Source: Catenuloplanes niger
GTDB lineage: Bacteria; Actinomycetota; Actinomycetes; Mycobacteriales; Micromonosporaceae
Reading direction: 5' to 3'
DNA length: 64,000 bases
Assembly (NCBI RefSeq): GCF_031458255.1
Contig: NZ_JAVDYC010000001.1
Span: 7,550,501-7,614,500 of the forward strand
In this document: positions 1 to 8,055 of the stretch, in pieces
Position numbering within the stretch: the stretch's first letter is position 1
Layout of the letters: every line of letters starts with the position of its first letter
Position numbers and translations under genes: made by a program
The notes under the pieces: generated by a model
Database searches by the model: none
What the model saw: only the letters and a program-made list of their open reading frames with translations
Told to the model about the DNA's origin: nothing

Positions 1-2
1 TG

Positions 3-1562
3 GCGCTGCTCGCGGGCGCGGCCGGGCTGGCGCTCGCGCTGCTGGTCGCGCCCGGCGTCGCCGTGGGCTGGGCGCTGCCGGTGGTGCTGGTGGCCGCGCT
101 CGCCGGGCCCGCGTTCGGCACGGTCACCGCGGCGCGCGCCACTCGCAACCGGCGGGCGCCGGCGAACCGTTCCGCGCGCCGCTGGGCCGAGCGGACCGGG
201 CGGATCCGCCGCGCCACGCTGGACGCCGCGATCGTGCTGGCCGCGACCGGCGCGTTCGTCTCGCTGCGCCAGCGTGGCATCGTGGCCGGCGACGACGGGC
301 TCCCGGCCGGCGCGCCCGCGCTCGCGGCGGTCGCGGCCGGGCTCCTGCTGCTGCGCCTGATGCCGCTCGGCACCGGGCTGGCGCTGCGCCGCGCGCTGCG
401 CTCCCGCCGGCCGCTGGCGGTCTTCGGCGCCGCCCGCGCCGCGGCCACGTCCGGTCGCGCGCTGCCGCTGCTGGCCATGGTCGCGGGTACGGCACTGGCC
501 ACGTTCGCGCTCACGCTGGACGCGACCACCGCGCGCGGCCTGTCCGACGGTGCCTGGCGGACGGCCGGTGCGGACGCCCGACTGGATGTGTCGCCCAGCG
601 CGGCCGGGTCCACCGTGGACGTGACCGCGCGGATCGCGGCGGCGCCCGGCGTCCGGCAGGCGGTGGCCGGGCAGACGCTGGACGGCGTGCGCGTGGTCGC
701 GGACGGCCAGGCCGTCACCGTCCGGCTCGTCGCGGTCGACCCGGCCGCGTTCCGGCGGCTCCTGGCGGACACCCCGATCGCGGGCGCCGGCGCGCTCGAC
801 CGGCTCGCCGCCGCGCCGCCGTCCCCGGCCGCCCCGGTGCCGGTGCTGGTGCGGTCCGCCGACGGCGTGCTCGGCGTCGGCGTGCGGGTCGATCTGCTGC
901 GTGAGGCGCAGTCCGCGCTGCCGCTGACCGCGGTCGGCACCGCACCGGCGGTCGGTGACGTCCCGGACCTGGTCGTCGCGGACGCGGCCGCGCTGACCGC
1001 GGCGGGGCTGACGGTCGCGCCGAACACGGTCTGGGTCACCGGCACCGGCGCGGCCGACGCGGTCCGGGACGCCGGCCTCACCGGCACCACCGTGCTGCGG
1101 GCGGAGGTCCTCGACGCCCGCCGGGCCGCCCCGCTGACCGCCGGCCTGCTGCTGCTGGCCCGGGCCGCCGCGGTCACGCTGCTGGCGTTCGCGCTGCTCG
1201 GCCTGTTCCTCGGCGCCGCCGCGGACGCGCCGGAACGCTGGCGCACGCTCAGCCGCCTCCGCACGCTCGGCCTGCGCCCGCGGGACACCCGCTGGGTCGC
1301 GGCCGGCGAACTGCTGCCGCCGGCGCTGACCGCCGCGATCGCCGGCCCGCCGCTCGGGCTGGGCCTGGCGTGGCTGACCCGGGACGCCCTGGCGCTGCGC
1401 CTGCTGACCGGCCAGGCGGCCGACCCGGTCCTGACCCCGCCGTGGTGGCAGATCGCGCTGGTCGCCGCGATCCTGCTGGCCGCGGCCGCGCTGGTCGCGC
1501 CGGTCGAGGCCGCGGTCCGCCGGCACCGCAACCTCGCGGAGACGCTGCGGATCGGCGGCTGA
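3..1562 (+). CDS. ABC transporter permease, FtsX/MacB type (5' end outside window)
   Basis: The reading frame is already open at the left edge, so only the last ~519 residues are visible. Seen: several Ala/Leu-rich hydrophobic helices in the first 150 residues, a polar Val/Asp-rich stretch that looks like an extracytoplasmic domain (roughly residues 170-375), then helices beginning LLLLARAAAVTLLAFALLG, a loop SRLRTLGLRPRDTRWV and a basic tail ending LAETLRIGG. That helix-domain-helices order and the short arginine-rich tail fit the second half of an FtsX-like permease, which works with an ABC ATPase in lipid or lipoprotein handling or export. The ATPase is not in the window, so the substrate cannot be stated. 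The next gene begins 105 bases downstream and is unrelated. Confidence 0.8.
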   Translation, partial: ALLAGAAGLALALLVAPGVAVGWALPVVLVAALAGPAFGTVTAARATRNRRAPANRSARRWAERTGRIRRATLDAAIVLAATGAFVSLRQRGIVAGDDGLPAGAPALAAVAAGLLLLRLMPLGTGLALRRALRSRRPLAVFGAARAAATSGRALPLLAMVAGTALATFALTLDATTARGLSDGAWRTAGADARLDVSPSAAGSTVDVTARIAAAPGVRQAVAGQTLDGVRVVADGQAVTVRLVAVDPAAFRRLLADTPIAGAGALDRLAAAPPSPAAPVPVLVRSADGVLGVGVRVDLLREAQSALPLTAVGTAPAVGDVPDLVVADAAALTAAGLTVAPNTVWVTGTGAADAVRDAGLTGTTVLRAEVLDARRAAPLTAGLLLLARAAAVTLLAFALLGLFLGAAADAPERWRTLSRLRTLGLRPRDTRWVAAGELLPPALTAAIAGPPLGLGLAWLTRDALALRLLTGQAADPVLTPPWWQIALVAAILLAAAALVAPVEAAVRRHRNLAETLRIGG

Positions 1563-1667
1563 CCCGGGTCACACCGTGGGGTGCGGGCGCGACCGAAGGG
1601 GACGGACAGCCTTGCCACGTCCTGTTAGGGTGCGCACGCCGGTGTCTCTCCACTGCCGGGAGCGCGC

Positions 1668-3737
1668 ATGCCTCCAGAGAGAACTGCCCGAACCGCGGCG
1701 GCCGCGTTCCTCGGCCTGATCGCCGATCCGCGTGACGACCGGTCGGTCGCCGACGTCGAGGCGCATCGTGCGACGACCGTCGTCCGGGGTGCCGCGCTGG
1801 TCCTGGGCAGCATCCTGGACCACGTCAACGATCATGAGCTGGCCGGCCGTACCCCCGGGTTCATCGAGGCGTGTGAGAGCGCCGGGCGCCGGCTGGCCGA
1901 GCGGGCCGGGGACTCCGCGCAACTCGCGGCCGGGCTGTTGTTCTTCATGTCGGTCAACGTGGAGCTGCTCCGCCGACGGTTCGATCCGCCGTCCCCGGCC
2001 GGCCAGCGCGCGTCCGACGAGACCTGCCGGCGGCTGATCGCCCACCCGCAGGCGAAGCGCGCGATCCACGCGCTCTACGCACCGGAGCGGTACACCCGGG
2101 CGGCGCGGCCGGGGGAGCGCCCGGAGCCGGCGATCTGGCGGCACCTGGACGTGGGCTCGATGGAGTACTTCAAGGCCGGCACCACGTCGCTGATCCTGAC
2201 CGTGCGCGAGCAGGGCGAGACCGGCCCGCCCGGCTGGGTGCTCAAGTGCGTGCTGTTCCCGTGGGGCAACATGTCCGCGGTCGCGAACGCCACCGCGGCC
2301 TACGCGGCCGTCTACGGCCGGGCGCCCGACCCGATCGTCCGGCCGAAGGCGTCCACCACGCGCTGGGTGGTGCTGCCCAAGCAGGACGGCGACACGCTGC
2401 GCGAGCGGATCGAGCGGTGCCGGGCCGCGGGTGAGCTGGACCAGGCCGGGCAGCGGATCGCGTTCGCCCGCGCGATCGCCGAGCAGATCATCGCCGCGCT
2501 GTCCGCCGCCGAGGGGTTCGCGCACCTCGACCTGTCGCCCAGCAACATCATCCTGACCGGCACCGGCGCGGTGAAGCTGATCGACCTGGGGCGCAACCAT
2601 CTCTACAGCCGGCAGGTCGGCATCGCCGAGCACGACGACTCGGTCTACATCGCGCCGGAGGTGAAGAACCGGGGTGACTCGCCGACCTCGGACGTCTACT
2701 CGCTCGGCGTCATCGTGCTGGAGATCCTCTCCGGCGGCCCGCCGCGGGACGGCCGGGTGCCGGACGCGATCTACGAGATGAGCCCGGTGCTCGGCCGCGC
2801 GCTGGACGATCTGATCGAGGAGCGGCCGGCGCACCGGCTGCTGCTGATCCGGCCCGGTCCGGAGCCGATGTACCGGCGGTTGCGGACCTTCCTGGCCGAG
2901 GCGTTCGCGCTGGCGGAGGCGGAGCCGGCGGCGTCACCGAGCGCGGCCGACCGGGCGTACGCCCGGTTCGCGCCCGCGTCCCGGGAGCTGCTCACCCAGG
3001 TCCGCAAGTGGCGGCAGGCCCGGCACAGCCCGGTCCGGCACTCCGGCTACCTGCTCTTCTTCGCGCTGGTGGCGAGCGTGGTCTGGTGGTTCGTCTTCGC
3101 GCGCACGGCCGTGCCGCAGATCACCGACGTGATCAAGGAGTTCCCGAGACTGCCGAAGGCGCCGTCCGCGGCCGCGATCATCGCGTTCGCGCAGGGGCTG
3201 ATCAGCGCGAAGTTCTATCAGACGATCATGGCCCGGCTGACCGCGCGCGGCATCCCCGGCGTGCTGCCGCGGGTGACGGAGGTCGCCGTCCGGTCGATGG
3301 CGGTCATCGCGCTGCCCACCGCGGTCCTGGCGGTGGGCTGGAAGCCGCAGCTGTGGGCGTGGTCGGTCGCGGCCGGCGCGTACGCGGTGGCACTGACGAA
3401 CCTGCTGTGCCTGCTGCTGGCGCGGCGGCTGTTCGCGGCCGGGCGGGCGCACGACCTGTCCACCGTGCCGGACCCGGGCGTGCCGCTGCCGCGCGGGTTC
3501 GAGCAGTGGTGGTGGACGATGCTGCTCTACGCGGTGCTGCTCACCGTCATCGCCTGGGGGTTGCAGGTGCGCTGGCTGCACGACGAGACCGCGATCGTGC
3601 TCGGCCTGCTGATCATCAACATCGGGATCCACTACATCGCGAAGTGCGCGCTCGCCGGCCCGGCGATCCGTGGCGGCCTGGCCCGCGCGTTCGTCACCGG
3701 GGAGAAGGTGGCGGCGCTGCGTTCATCGTCATCGTGA
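1668..3737 (+). CDS. membrane-anchored protein kinase-like protein with altered motifs
   Basis: 689 residues. The middle part is a protein-kinase fold: a candidate beta-3 lysine in WVLKCV (K193), catalytic loop HLDLSPSN (D288, N293) in place of HRDLKPEN, IDLG (D306) in place of DFG, and IAPEVKNRGDSPTSDVYSLGVIVLEILSGG for the activation-loop end and helix F. The catalytic Asp, Asn and metal-binding Asp are all kept, so activity is possible, but the glycine loop is not recognisable. Residues 1-150 match nothing I know. The C-terminal ~230 residues hold about five hydrophobic helices, starting SGYLLFFALVASVVWWFVF. A possible promoter is GGACAG (1604) and TAGGGT (1626) with 16 bases between. Its 3' end overlaps the convergent MEDS-domain gene by 44 bases. 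It may sense a membrane signal; the target is unknown. Confidence 0.75.
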   Translation: MPPERTARTAAAAFLGLIADPRDDRSVADVEAHRATTVVRGAALVLGSILDHVNDHELAGRTPGFIEACESAGRRLAERAGDSAQLAAGLLFFMSVNVELLRRRFDPPSPAGQRASDETCRRLIAHPQAKRAIHALYAPERYTRAARPGERPEPAIWRHLDVGSMEYFKAGTTSLILTVREQGETGPPGWVLKCVLFPWGNMSAVANATAAYAAVYGRAPDPIVRPKASTTRWVVLPKQDGDTLRERIERCRAAGELDQAGQRIAFARAIAEQIIAALSAAEGFAHLDLSPSNIILTGTGAVKLIDLGRNHLYSRQVGIAEHDDSVYIAPEVKNRGDSPTSDVYSLGVIVLEILSGGPPRDGRVPDAIYEMSPVLGRALDDLIEERPAHRLLLIRPGPEPMYRRLRTFLAEAFALAEAEPAASPSAADRAYARFAPASRELLTQVRKWRQARHSPVRHSGYLLFFALVASVVWWFVFARTAVPQITDVIKEFPRLPKAPSAAAIIAFAQGLISAKFYQTIMARLTARGIPGVLPRVTEVAVRSMAVIALPTAVLAVGWKPQLWAWSVAAGAYAVALTNLLCLLLARRLFAAGRAHDLSTVPDPGVPLPRGFEQWWWTMLLYAVLLTVIAWGLQVRWLHDETAIVLGLLIINIGIHYIAKCALAGPAIRGGLARAFVTGEKVAALRSSSS

Positions 3738-4692
3738 CCGTGTAGCCGTCCGGCCCGTGCCGCTCGGTCACCGCGTCGCAGCACTGGTGCGTCACCCACA
3801 GCCCGAGACCGCCCCGCGCGCCGTCACCGGCCGGCAGCAGACCCGCGAACGGGTCGGTGGGCCCGCGACCGGCGTCCGTCACCGACACCGTGAACCGGTC
3901 CGCCAGCGTCCACAACCGGACCGTGATCGGCGGCGTGCCGTGCCGGTGCGCGTTCGTCACGGTCTCGCTGACCGCGACGGCCAGGTCGTCGAGCGCGTCC
4001 GGTGTGAGCCGGCCGTGGTCCGCCGCGAGGACCGCGTGCCGCGCCTCGGACGGGGACGGGCCGTGCAGCTCCAGGTGCGGCGCGGGCAGCGGCTCGCCGG
4101 TGTGGGGGCGGGCACGGGTGATCGGCAGGAAGGAGCCCGGCTCCAGGTAGGCCGGGTGCGGCAGGTGGTGCCCGCCGGGTGCGGCGGCGCGCGGGTGGGT
4201 GCGGGTCACGTCCGCCAGCACGTGCGCGGGCGTGCGGAGCCGGTCGTAGACGCACATGCTCCAGAGCGGGAAGTCGTCCAGCGCGTGGTTGATCGTCGAC
4301 TCGTATCGGGCCCAGGCGTTCCACGCCGGGCCGAACGTGGTGCGGGGCACCTCGCCGGCGACCCGGATCTGACCGGCGCCGGCGTCGACGTGGCGGGCCA
4401 GCATCGACCGGAACGCGCGGATCGAGGACGCGGGCCGGGTGTAGAGCGTGTCGGCCGGCACGAAGTCGACCTTCGCGTCGGAGGGCAGCGCGTCCCGGAC
4501 CAGCGCCGCCTGCTCGTCGCCGAGGACGACCACGGTGGGCTCGTCGGCGGCCACCCCGGCCAGCAGGAACGGCAGCACGATCGCGAGCAGTTCGGCGGGG
4601 GTGGAGTGGAACGCGGCCTCGTGGAAGAACCCGCGGTGCCCGGCGGCCGCACCGGTGCGCGGCGGCGGGGAGGATCGGGCGGGGGAGTCCAC
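3694..4692 (-). CDS. MEDS-domain anti-sigma regulatory factor with HATPase domain
   Basis: 332 residues with two domains. Residues ~20-190 resemble the MEDS/DcmR-type sensory domain (GFFHEAAFHSTPAELLAIVLPFLLAG, later FRSMLARH and WARYESTINHAL). Residues ~215-325 are a RsbW-like ATPase (LAVAVSETVTNAHRHG as N-box, VTDAGRG as G1 box, GGLGLWVTHQCCD as G2). This architecture is common in actinobacteria, where such proteins are thought to bind anti-sigma antagonists or phosphorylate partner proteins. The GTG start at 4692 has no good ribosome binding site but lies six bases after a TAGACT box, suggesting a leaderless transcript. The 3' end overlaps the kinase-like gene running the other way. No partner sigma factor is encoded nearby. 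Confidence 0.85.
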   Translation of the reverse strand: MDSPARSSPPPRTGAAAGHRGFFHEAAFHSTPAELLAIVLPFLLAGVAADEPTVVVLGDEQAALVRDALPSDAKVDFVPADTLYTRPASSIRAFRSMLARHVDAGAGQIRVAGEVPRTTFGPAWNAWARYESTINHALDDFPLWSMCVYDRLRTPAHVLADVTRTHPRAAAPGGHHLPHPAYLEPGSFLPITRARPHTGEPLPAPHLELHGPSPSEARHAVLAADHGRLTPDALDDLAVAVSETVTNAHRHGTPPITVRLWTLADRFTVSVTDAGRGPTDPFAGLLPAGDGARGGLGLWVTHQCCDAVTERHGPDGYTVTMTMNAAPPPSPR

Positions 4693-4698
4693 GCGCCC

Positions 4699-4704
4699 AG
4701 TCTA
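4699..4704 (-). promoter_or_regulatory. -10 box of a leaderless promoter for the MEDS gene
   Basis: TAGACT on the minus strand is followed by six bases and then the GTG start at 4692. The spacing puts the likely transcription start on the start codon. No clear -35 was identified. Confidence 0.45.
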
Positions 4705-4765
4705 GGCCGCGCCCGCCGACCGTCGATCAGCGCAGCGGAAGTGACCAAAAACCGCGAAACCACAA

Positions 4766-4810
4766 AACCCGTCCGGGGGTACGTTTCCCAGCCGTACCCC
4801 CGGACGGGTT
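4766..4810 (-). terminator. rho-independent terminator of xfp
   Basis: Perfect 18-bp arms AACCCGTCCGGGGGTACG (4766-4783) and its complement (4793-4810) with a 9-base loop. On the minus strand the hairpin starts five bases after the phosphoketolase stop codon and is followed by a T-rich run (TTTTGTGGTTT), so it ends xfp transcription before the MEDS gene. Confidence 0.9.
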
Positions 4811-4815
4811 GGATC

Positions 4816-7206
4816 TCAGAGCGACCAGTCGCGGATCTCGGGCAGGTCCTCCAGGTGCTCCACCACGTAGGCCTCGTGCTCGGCCAGCTTCGCCTTGCAC
4901 CAGTCCTTCAGGTCGGCCGCGCCGCGGGGGAGCCGGGCCGCGTTGTTGATCGCGTCCATCACCAGGTGGTAGCGCGACGCCCGGTTCCGCACCGTCATGT
5001 CGAACGGCGTGGTGGTGGTGCCCTCCTCGACGAAGCCGCGCACCCGGAACCGGTCCGCGTCCGGCCGGCCGTGGACCAGCTGGTGGATCGCGCCCGGGTA
5101 GCCGTGGAACGCGAAGACCACGTCGACCGTGTCCGTGAACAGCTCCGTGAACCGGGTCTCGCTCATGCCGTGCGGGTGGTCCTTCGGCCGGACCAGGCCC
5201 ATCAGGTCGACCACGTTCACCACCCGCACGGACAGCTGCGGCAGCCGCTCCTTGAGGATCTGCGCCGCGGCCACGGTCTCCATGGTCACCACGTCGCCCG
5301 CGCAGGCCAGCACGATGTCCGGGTCGCGGGTGCCGTCGTCGGTGCCGGCCCACTCCCAGACGCCGGCGCCGCGCGTGCAGTGCTCGATCGCCTCGTCCAT
5401 GGTCAGCCACTGCGGCTGCGGCTGCTTGTCGATCACGATCAGGTTGATGTACGACCGCGACCGCAGGCAGTGATCGGCCACGCTGAGCAGCGTGTTCGCG
5501 TCCGGCGGCAGGTAGACCCGGGCGATGTCGCCGCGCTGGGTGAGCACCACCTGGATCAGGCCCGGTCCCTGGTGCGAGAAGCCGTTGTGGTCGTTGCGCC
5601 AGGCCGTGGACGTGAGCAGCACGTTCAGGCTCGGCACCTTGGCCCGCCAGTCCAGCCGCCGCGACTCCTGCAGCCACTTGCCGTGCTGCACGGTCTGCGA
5701 CGCGGAGACCATCGCGAACGCCTCGTAGGTGGCGAACATGCCGTGCCGGCCGGTCAGGTTGTAGCCCTCCAGCCAGCCGTGGCAGTTGTGCTCGGAGAGC
5801 ACCTCCATCACCCGGCCGTCCCGGCTGATCGCGGTGTCGTGCTCGAACGTCTGCTCCATGAACCCGCGGTCGGACGCCTCGAAGACCGCACCGAGCCGGT
5901 TGCTGTTCGTCTCGTCCGGGCAGAACAGCCGGAACCGGTCGTCGTTCGCGCGGTAGACGTCGCGCAGCAGCTCACCCAGCTTGCGGGTGGACTCCGCCTT
6001 CTCGGTGGCCGGCGCCTTCACGTCGATCGCGTAGTCGCGGAAGTCCGGGATGTCGAGGTCCTTGGTGAGCACGCCGCCGTTCGCGTGCGGGCTCGCGCTC
6101 ATCCGCAGGTCGCCGGCCGGGTTCAGCGCCGTCACCACCGCGGTCGGCCGGCCCTGGTCGTCGAAGAGCTCCTCGGGGCGGTAGGAGCGCATCCACTCCT
6201 CGAGCAGCCGCAGGTGGTCCGGGTTCTCCCGGACGCCGGAGAGCGGCACCTGGTGCGCCCGCCAGGTGCCGGTGACCTGGGTGCCGTCCACCTCGTCCGG
6301 GCCGGTCCAGCCCTTCGGCGTCCGCATGATGATCAGTGGCCAGCGCGGGCGGGTGCCGTCCCAGTCGCCGCCGCGCGCGCTCTCCTGGATCGCGCGGATC
6401 CGGCCCCAGGCGTCGGCGAGCGCGGCCGCGAACCGCTTGTGCATGCCGGGCAGGTCCGCGCCGGAGACCTCGATGACCTCGTAGCCGTGGCCCTCCAGCA
6501 GCGCGTGCACCTCCTGCGGGCTCTTCCGGGCCAGCACGGTCGGTCCGGCGATCTTGGCGCCGTTGAGGTGCAGGATCGGCAGCACCGCGCCGTCCCGCGC
6601 CGGGTTGATGAACGAGACACCCTTCCAGGAGCCCTCCAGCGGGCCGGTCTCCGCCTCGCCGTCGCCGACCACCGCGATCGACAGCAGGTCCGGGTTGTCC
6701 ATCACCGAGCCGAACGCGTGCACCAGCACGTACCCCAGCTCGCCGCCCTCGTGGATGGATCCGGGCGTGGTGACGGAGACGTGGCTCGGGATGCCACCCG
6801 GCGCGGAGAACTGGCGGAACAGCCGGCTCATGCCCGGCTCGTCCTGCGAGACCTTCGGGTAGACCTCGGAGTACGTGCCCTCCAGGTAGCCGGCCGCGAC
6901 CAGCGCCGGGCCGCCGTGCCCCGGGCCGGCCAGGTAGATCGCCCGTTGCCCGGTCCGCTGGATCAGCCGGGACACGTGCGCGTAGATGAACGACAGGCCC
7001 GGGCTGGTGCCCCAGTGCCCGAGCAGGCGCGGTTTGATGTGCTCGGCCGTCAGCGGCTCGCGCAGCAACGCGTTCGCCCGTAGGTAGATCTGGCCGACGG
7101 TCAGGTAGTTGTTCGCCCGCCACCAGGCATCCAGGCTCGCGATCTCGTCCTCGCCGGGCTCGGCAAGCGTCTGCAGCAGGTTCTCGTCGACGGTGGTCAC
7201 TGTCAC
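4816..7206 (-). CDS. xfp: xylulose-5-phosphate/fructose-6-phosphate phosphoketolase
   Basis: 796 residues, the usual length of the family. It splits xylulose 5-phosphate (or fructose 6-phosphate) with phosphate into acetyl phosphate plus a glyceraldehyde or erythrose phosphate, using thiamine diphosphate and Mg2+, in the cytoplasm. Recognised family stretches: LGHWGTSPGLSFIYAHVSRL, GPGHGGPALVAAGYLEG, VVGDGEAETGPLEGSWK (ThDP-binding GDGE), EHNCHGWLEGY, NDHNGFSHQGPGLI and FAFHGYPGAIHQLVHG. The GTG start at 7206 is preceded by a strong purine run (AGGGGGG). It is a single gene closed by the hairpin at 4766-4810. Acetate kinase or phosphotransacetylase genes, its usual partners, are not seen in the window. 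Confidence 0.96.
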   Translation of the reverse strand: MTVTTVDENLLQTLAEPGEDEIASLDAWWRANNYLTVGQIYLRANALLREPLTAEHIKPRLLGHWGTSPGLSFIYAHVSRLIQRTGQRAIYLAGPGHGGPALVAAGYLEGTYSEVYPKVSQDEPGMSRLFRQFSAPGGIPSHVSVTTPGSIHEGGELGYVLVHAFGSVMDNPDLLSIAVVGDGEAETGPLEGSWKGVSFINPARDGAVLPILHLNGAKIAGPTVLARKSPQEVHALLEGHGYEVIEVSGADLPGMHKRFAAALADAWGRIRAIQESARGGDWDGTRPRWPLIIMRTPKGWTGPDEVDGTQVTGTWRAHQVPLSGVRENPDHLRLLEEWMRSYRPEELFDDQGRPTAVVTALNPAGDLRMSASPHANGGVLTKDLDIPDFRDYAIDVKAPATEKAESTRKLGELLRDVYRANDDRFRLFCPDETNSNRLGAVFEASDRGFMEQTFEHDTAISRDGRVMEVLSEHNCHGWLEGYNLTGRHGMFATYEAFAMVSASQTVQHGKWLQESRRLDWRAKVPSLNVLLTSTAWRNDHNGFSHQGPGLIQVVLTQRGDIARVYLPPDANTLLSVADHCLRSRSYINLIVIDKQPQPQWLTMDEAIEHCTRGAGVWEWAGTDDGTRDPDIVLACAGDVVTMETVAAAQILKERLPQLSVRVVNVVDLMGLVRPKDHPHGMSETRFTELFTDTVDVVFAFHGYPGAIHQLVHGRPDADRFRVRGFVEEGTTTTPFDMTVRNRASRYHLVMDAINNAARLPRGAADLKDWCKAKLAEHEAYVVEHLEDLPEIRDWSL

Positions 7207-7306
7207 CGCGTACCCCCCTCATGCGATCTCTATCCGTGCACCAGCGTGCCGCATCGGGGTCGATCGCGCAGGGGGAAGCGGGCCCGCCGGACCGGGCCGT
7301 TGGTCC

Positions 7307-7462
7307 CTACCGGGTGGCCTTCCGGCGCGCCTCCAGGTGGCGCTTCCACTGGTCGCGCGCCTCCTGGGTGCAGCCCTGCAGCGCGTCGCCGGAGACCGTG
7401 GCCGGCCCGAAGACCTTGTAGAGCTGCCGCCAGACCCAGCCGCCGTCCTCCGGGTTGCGCAT
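7307..7462 (-). CDS. conserved-looking small basic protein, 51 residues
   Basis: A short open frame beginning MRNPEDGGWVWRQLYKVFGP and ending KRHLEARRKATR. Support for it being real: an ATG at 7462 with a well placed ribosome binding site (GGGAGG, seven bases upstream), a non-repetitive sequence with aromatic residues unlike the Arg/Ala-rich shadow frames around it, and a position divergent from the OhrR-like regulator across a 63-base gap containing an inverted repeat. It is soluble with a basic C-terminus and one cysteine. I do not recognise a family. The shared regulatory gap suggests control by the neighbouring regulator. It could alternatively be cotranscribed with xfp, which starts 100 bases downstream in the same direction. 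Confidence 0.65.
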   Translation of the reverse strand: MRNPEDGGWVWRQLYKVFGPATVSGDALQGCTQEARDQWKRHLEARRKATR

Positions 7463-7479
7463 GTGATCCTCCCAAGCCG

Positions 7480-7506
7480 TTGGTGTGCCAATACTTTGTA
7501 CACCAA
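7480..7506. promoter_or_regulatory. possible OhrR-type operator in divergent promoter
   Basis: Arms TTGGTGT (7480-7486) and ACACCAA (7500-7506) form a perfect inverted repeat around an AT-richer centre, in the gap between the 51-residue gene and the regulator gene. The position and two-fold symmetry fit a MarR-family dimer site. The sequence is not the classical Bacillus OhrR operator, so binding is inferred. Confidence 0.45.
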
Positions 7507-7513
7507 CTATCGG

Positions 7514-7519
7514 TAGGAT
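7514..7519 (+). promoter_or_regulatory. -10 box of a leaderless promoter for the OhrR-like gene
   Basis: TAGGAT is followed by six bases and then the GTG start at 7526, so transcription probably begins at the start codon. It lies just downstream of the inverted repeat 7480-7506, a suitable place for autorepression. The AGGA inside it could also be read as a weak ribosome binding site. Confidence 0.45.
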
Positions 7520-7525
7520 GGCACC

Positions 7526-7984
7526 GTGGCTGAGGACATACTCGCGCTGGAACGACAGGTCTGCTTCGCGCTCTCGGTGGCGTCCCGCACGGTCGTCGGC
7601 GTCTACCGCCCGCTGCTGGAGCCGATGGGCCTGACCCACCCGCAATACCTGGTCATGCTCGCGCTGTGGCAGTCCTCGCCGCTGTCCGTCAAGGAACTCA
7701 GCCGCCTCCTGCTGCTCGACCCCGGCACGCTCTCGCCGCTGCTCAAGCGCCTCGAGGCGGGCGGGCTGGTCCGCCGGGAGCGGGACCCGCACGACGAGCG
7801 CAGCCTCGCGGTCACGCTCACCGACGCCGGCCGGGCGCTGCGCGCGGAGGCGGAGAAGATCCCCGGCACCGTCGTGTCCCGGCTCGGTCTCCCGCTCGCC
7901 GACCTGCAGGACCTGCACGCCGCGCTGACCACCGTGATCGCGGCCGCGTCGGCCGTCGCCCCGCCACCTCGGCCGAACGGCTGA
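7526..7984 (+). CDS. ohrR: OhrR-like MarR-family organic peroxide sensor
   Basis: 152 residues, a full-length winged-helix MarR protein. The N-terminus LERQVCFALSVASR places a cysteine at residue 13, matching the reactive Cys15 of Bacillus OhrR, followed by YRPLLEPMGLTHPQYLVML, LDPGTLSPLLKRLEAGGLV (recognition helix) and DERSLAVTLTDAG (wing). In the family, peroxide oxidation of this cysteine releases the repressor from DNA. The usual target gene ohr (organic hydroperoxide resistance) is not adjacent; instead the divergent 51-residue gene and the downstream hemerythrin-esterase fusion are candidate targets. A single N-terminal cysteine suggests the one-Cys type of OhrR. Symbol given by motif similarity only. 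Confidence 0.85.
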   Translation: MAEDILALERQVCFALSVASRTVVGVYRPLLEPMGLTHPQYLVMLALWQSSPLSVKELSRLLLLDPGTLSPLLKRLEAGGLVRRERDPHDERSLAVTLTDAGRALRAEAEKIPGTVVSRLGLPLADLQDLHAALTTVIAAASAVAPPPRPNG

Positions 7985-8055
7985 CAATCGCGAAACCGGC
8001 CTCCTGGCAACCCGCGCGGCGTTCACTAAAACCCACGTCGCAGGGGAGGCCCACC

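Noticed and set aside
3670-7083. Very long plus-strand frame opposite phosphoketolase and the MEDS gene
   Set aside because: Arg/Val/His-rich shadow of well-supported minus-strand genes caused by high GC third positions.
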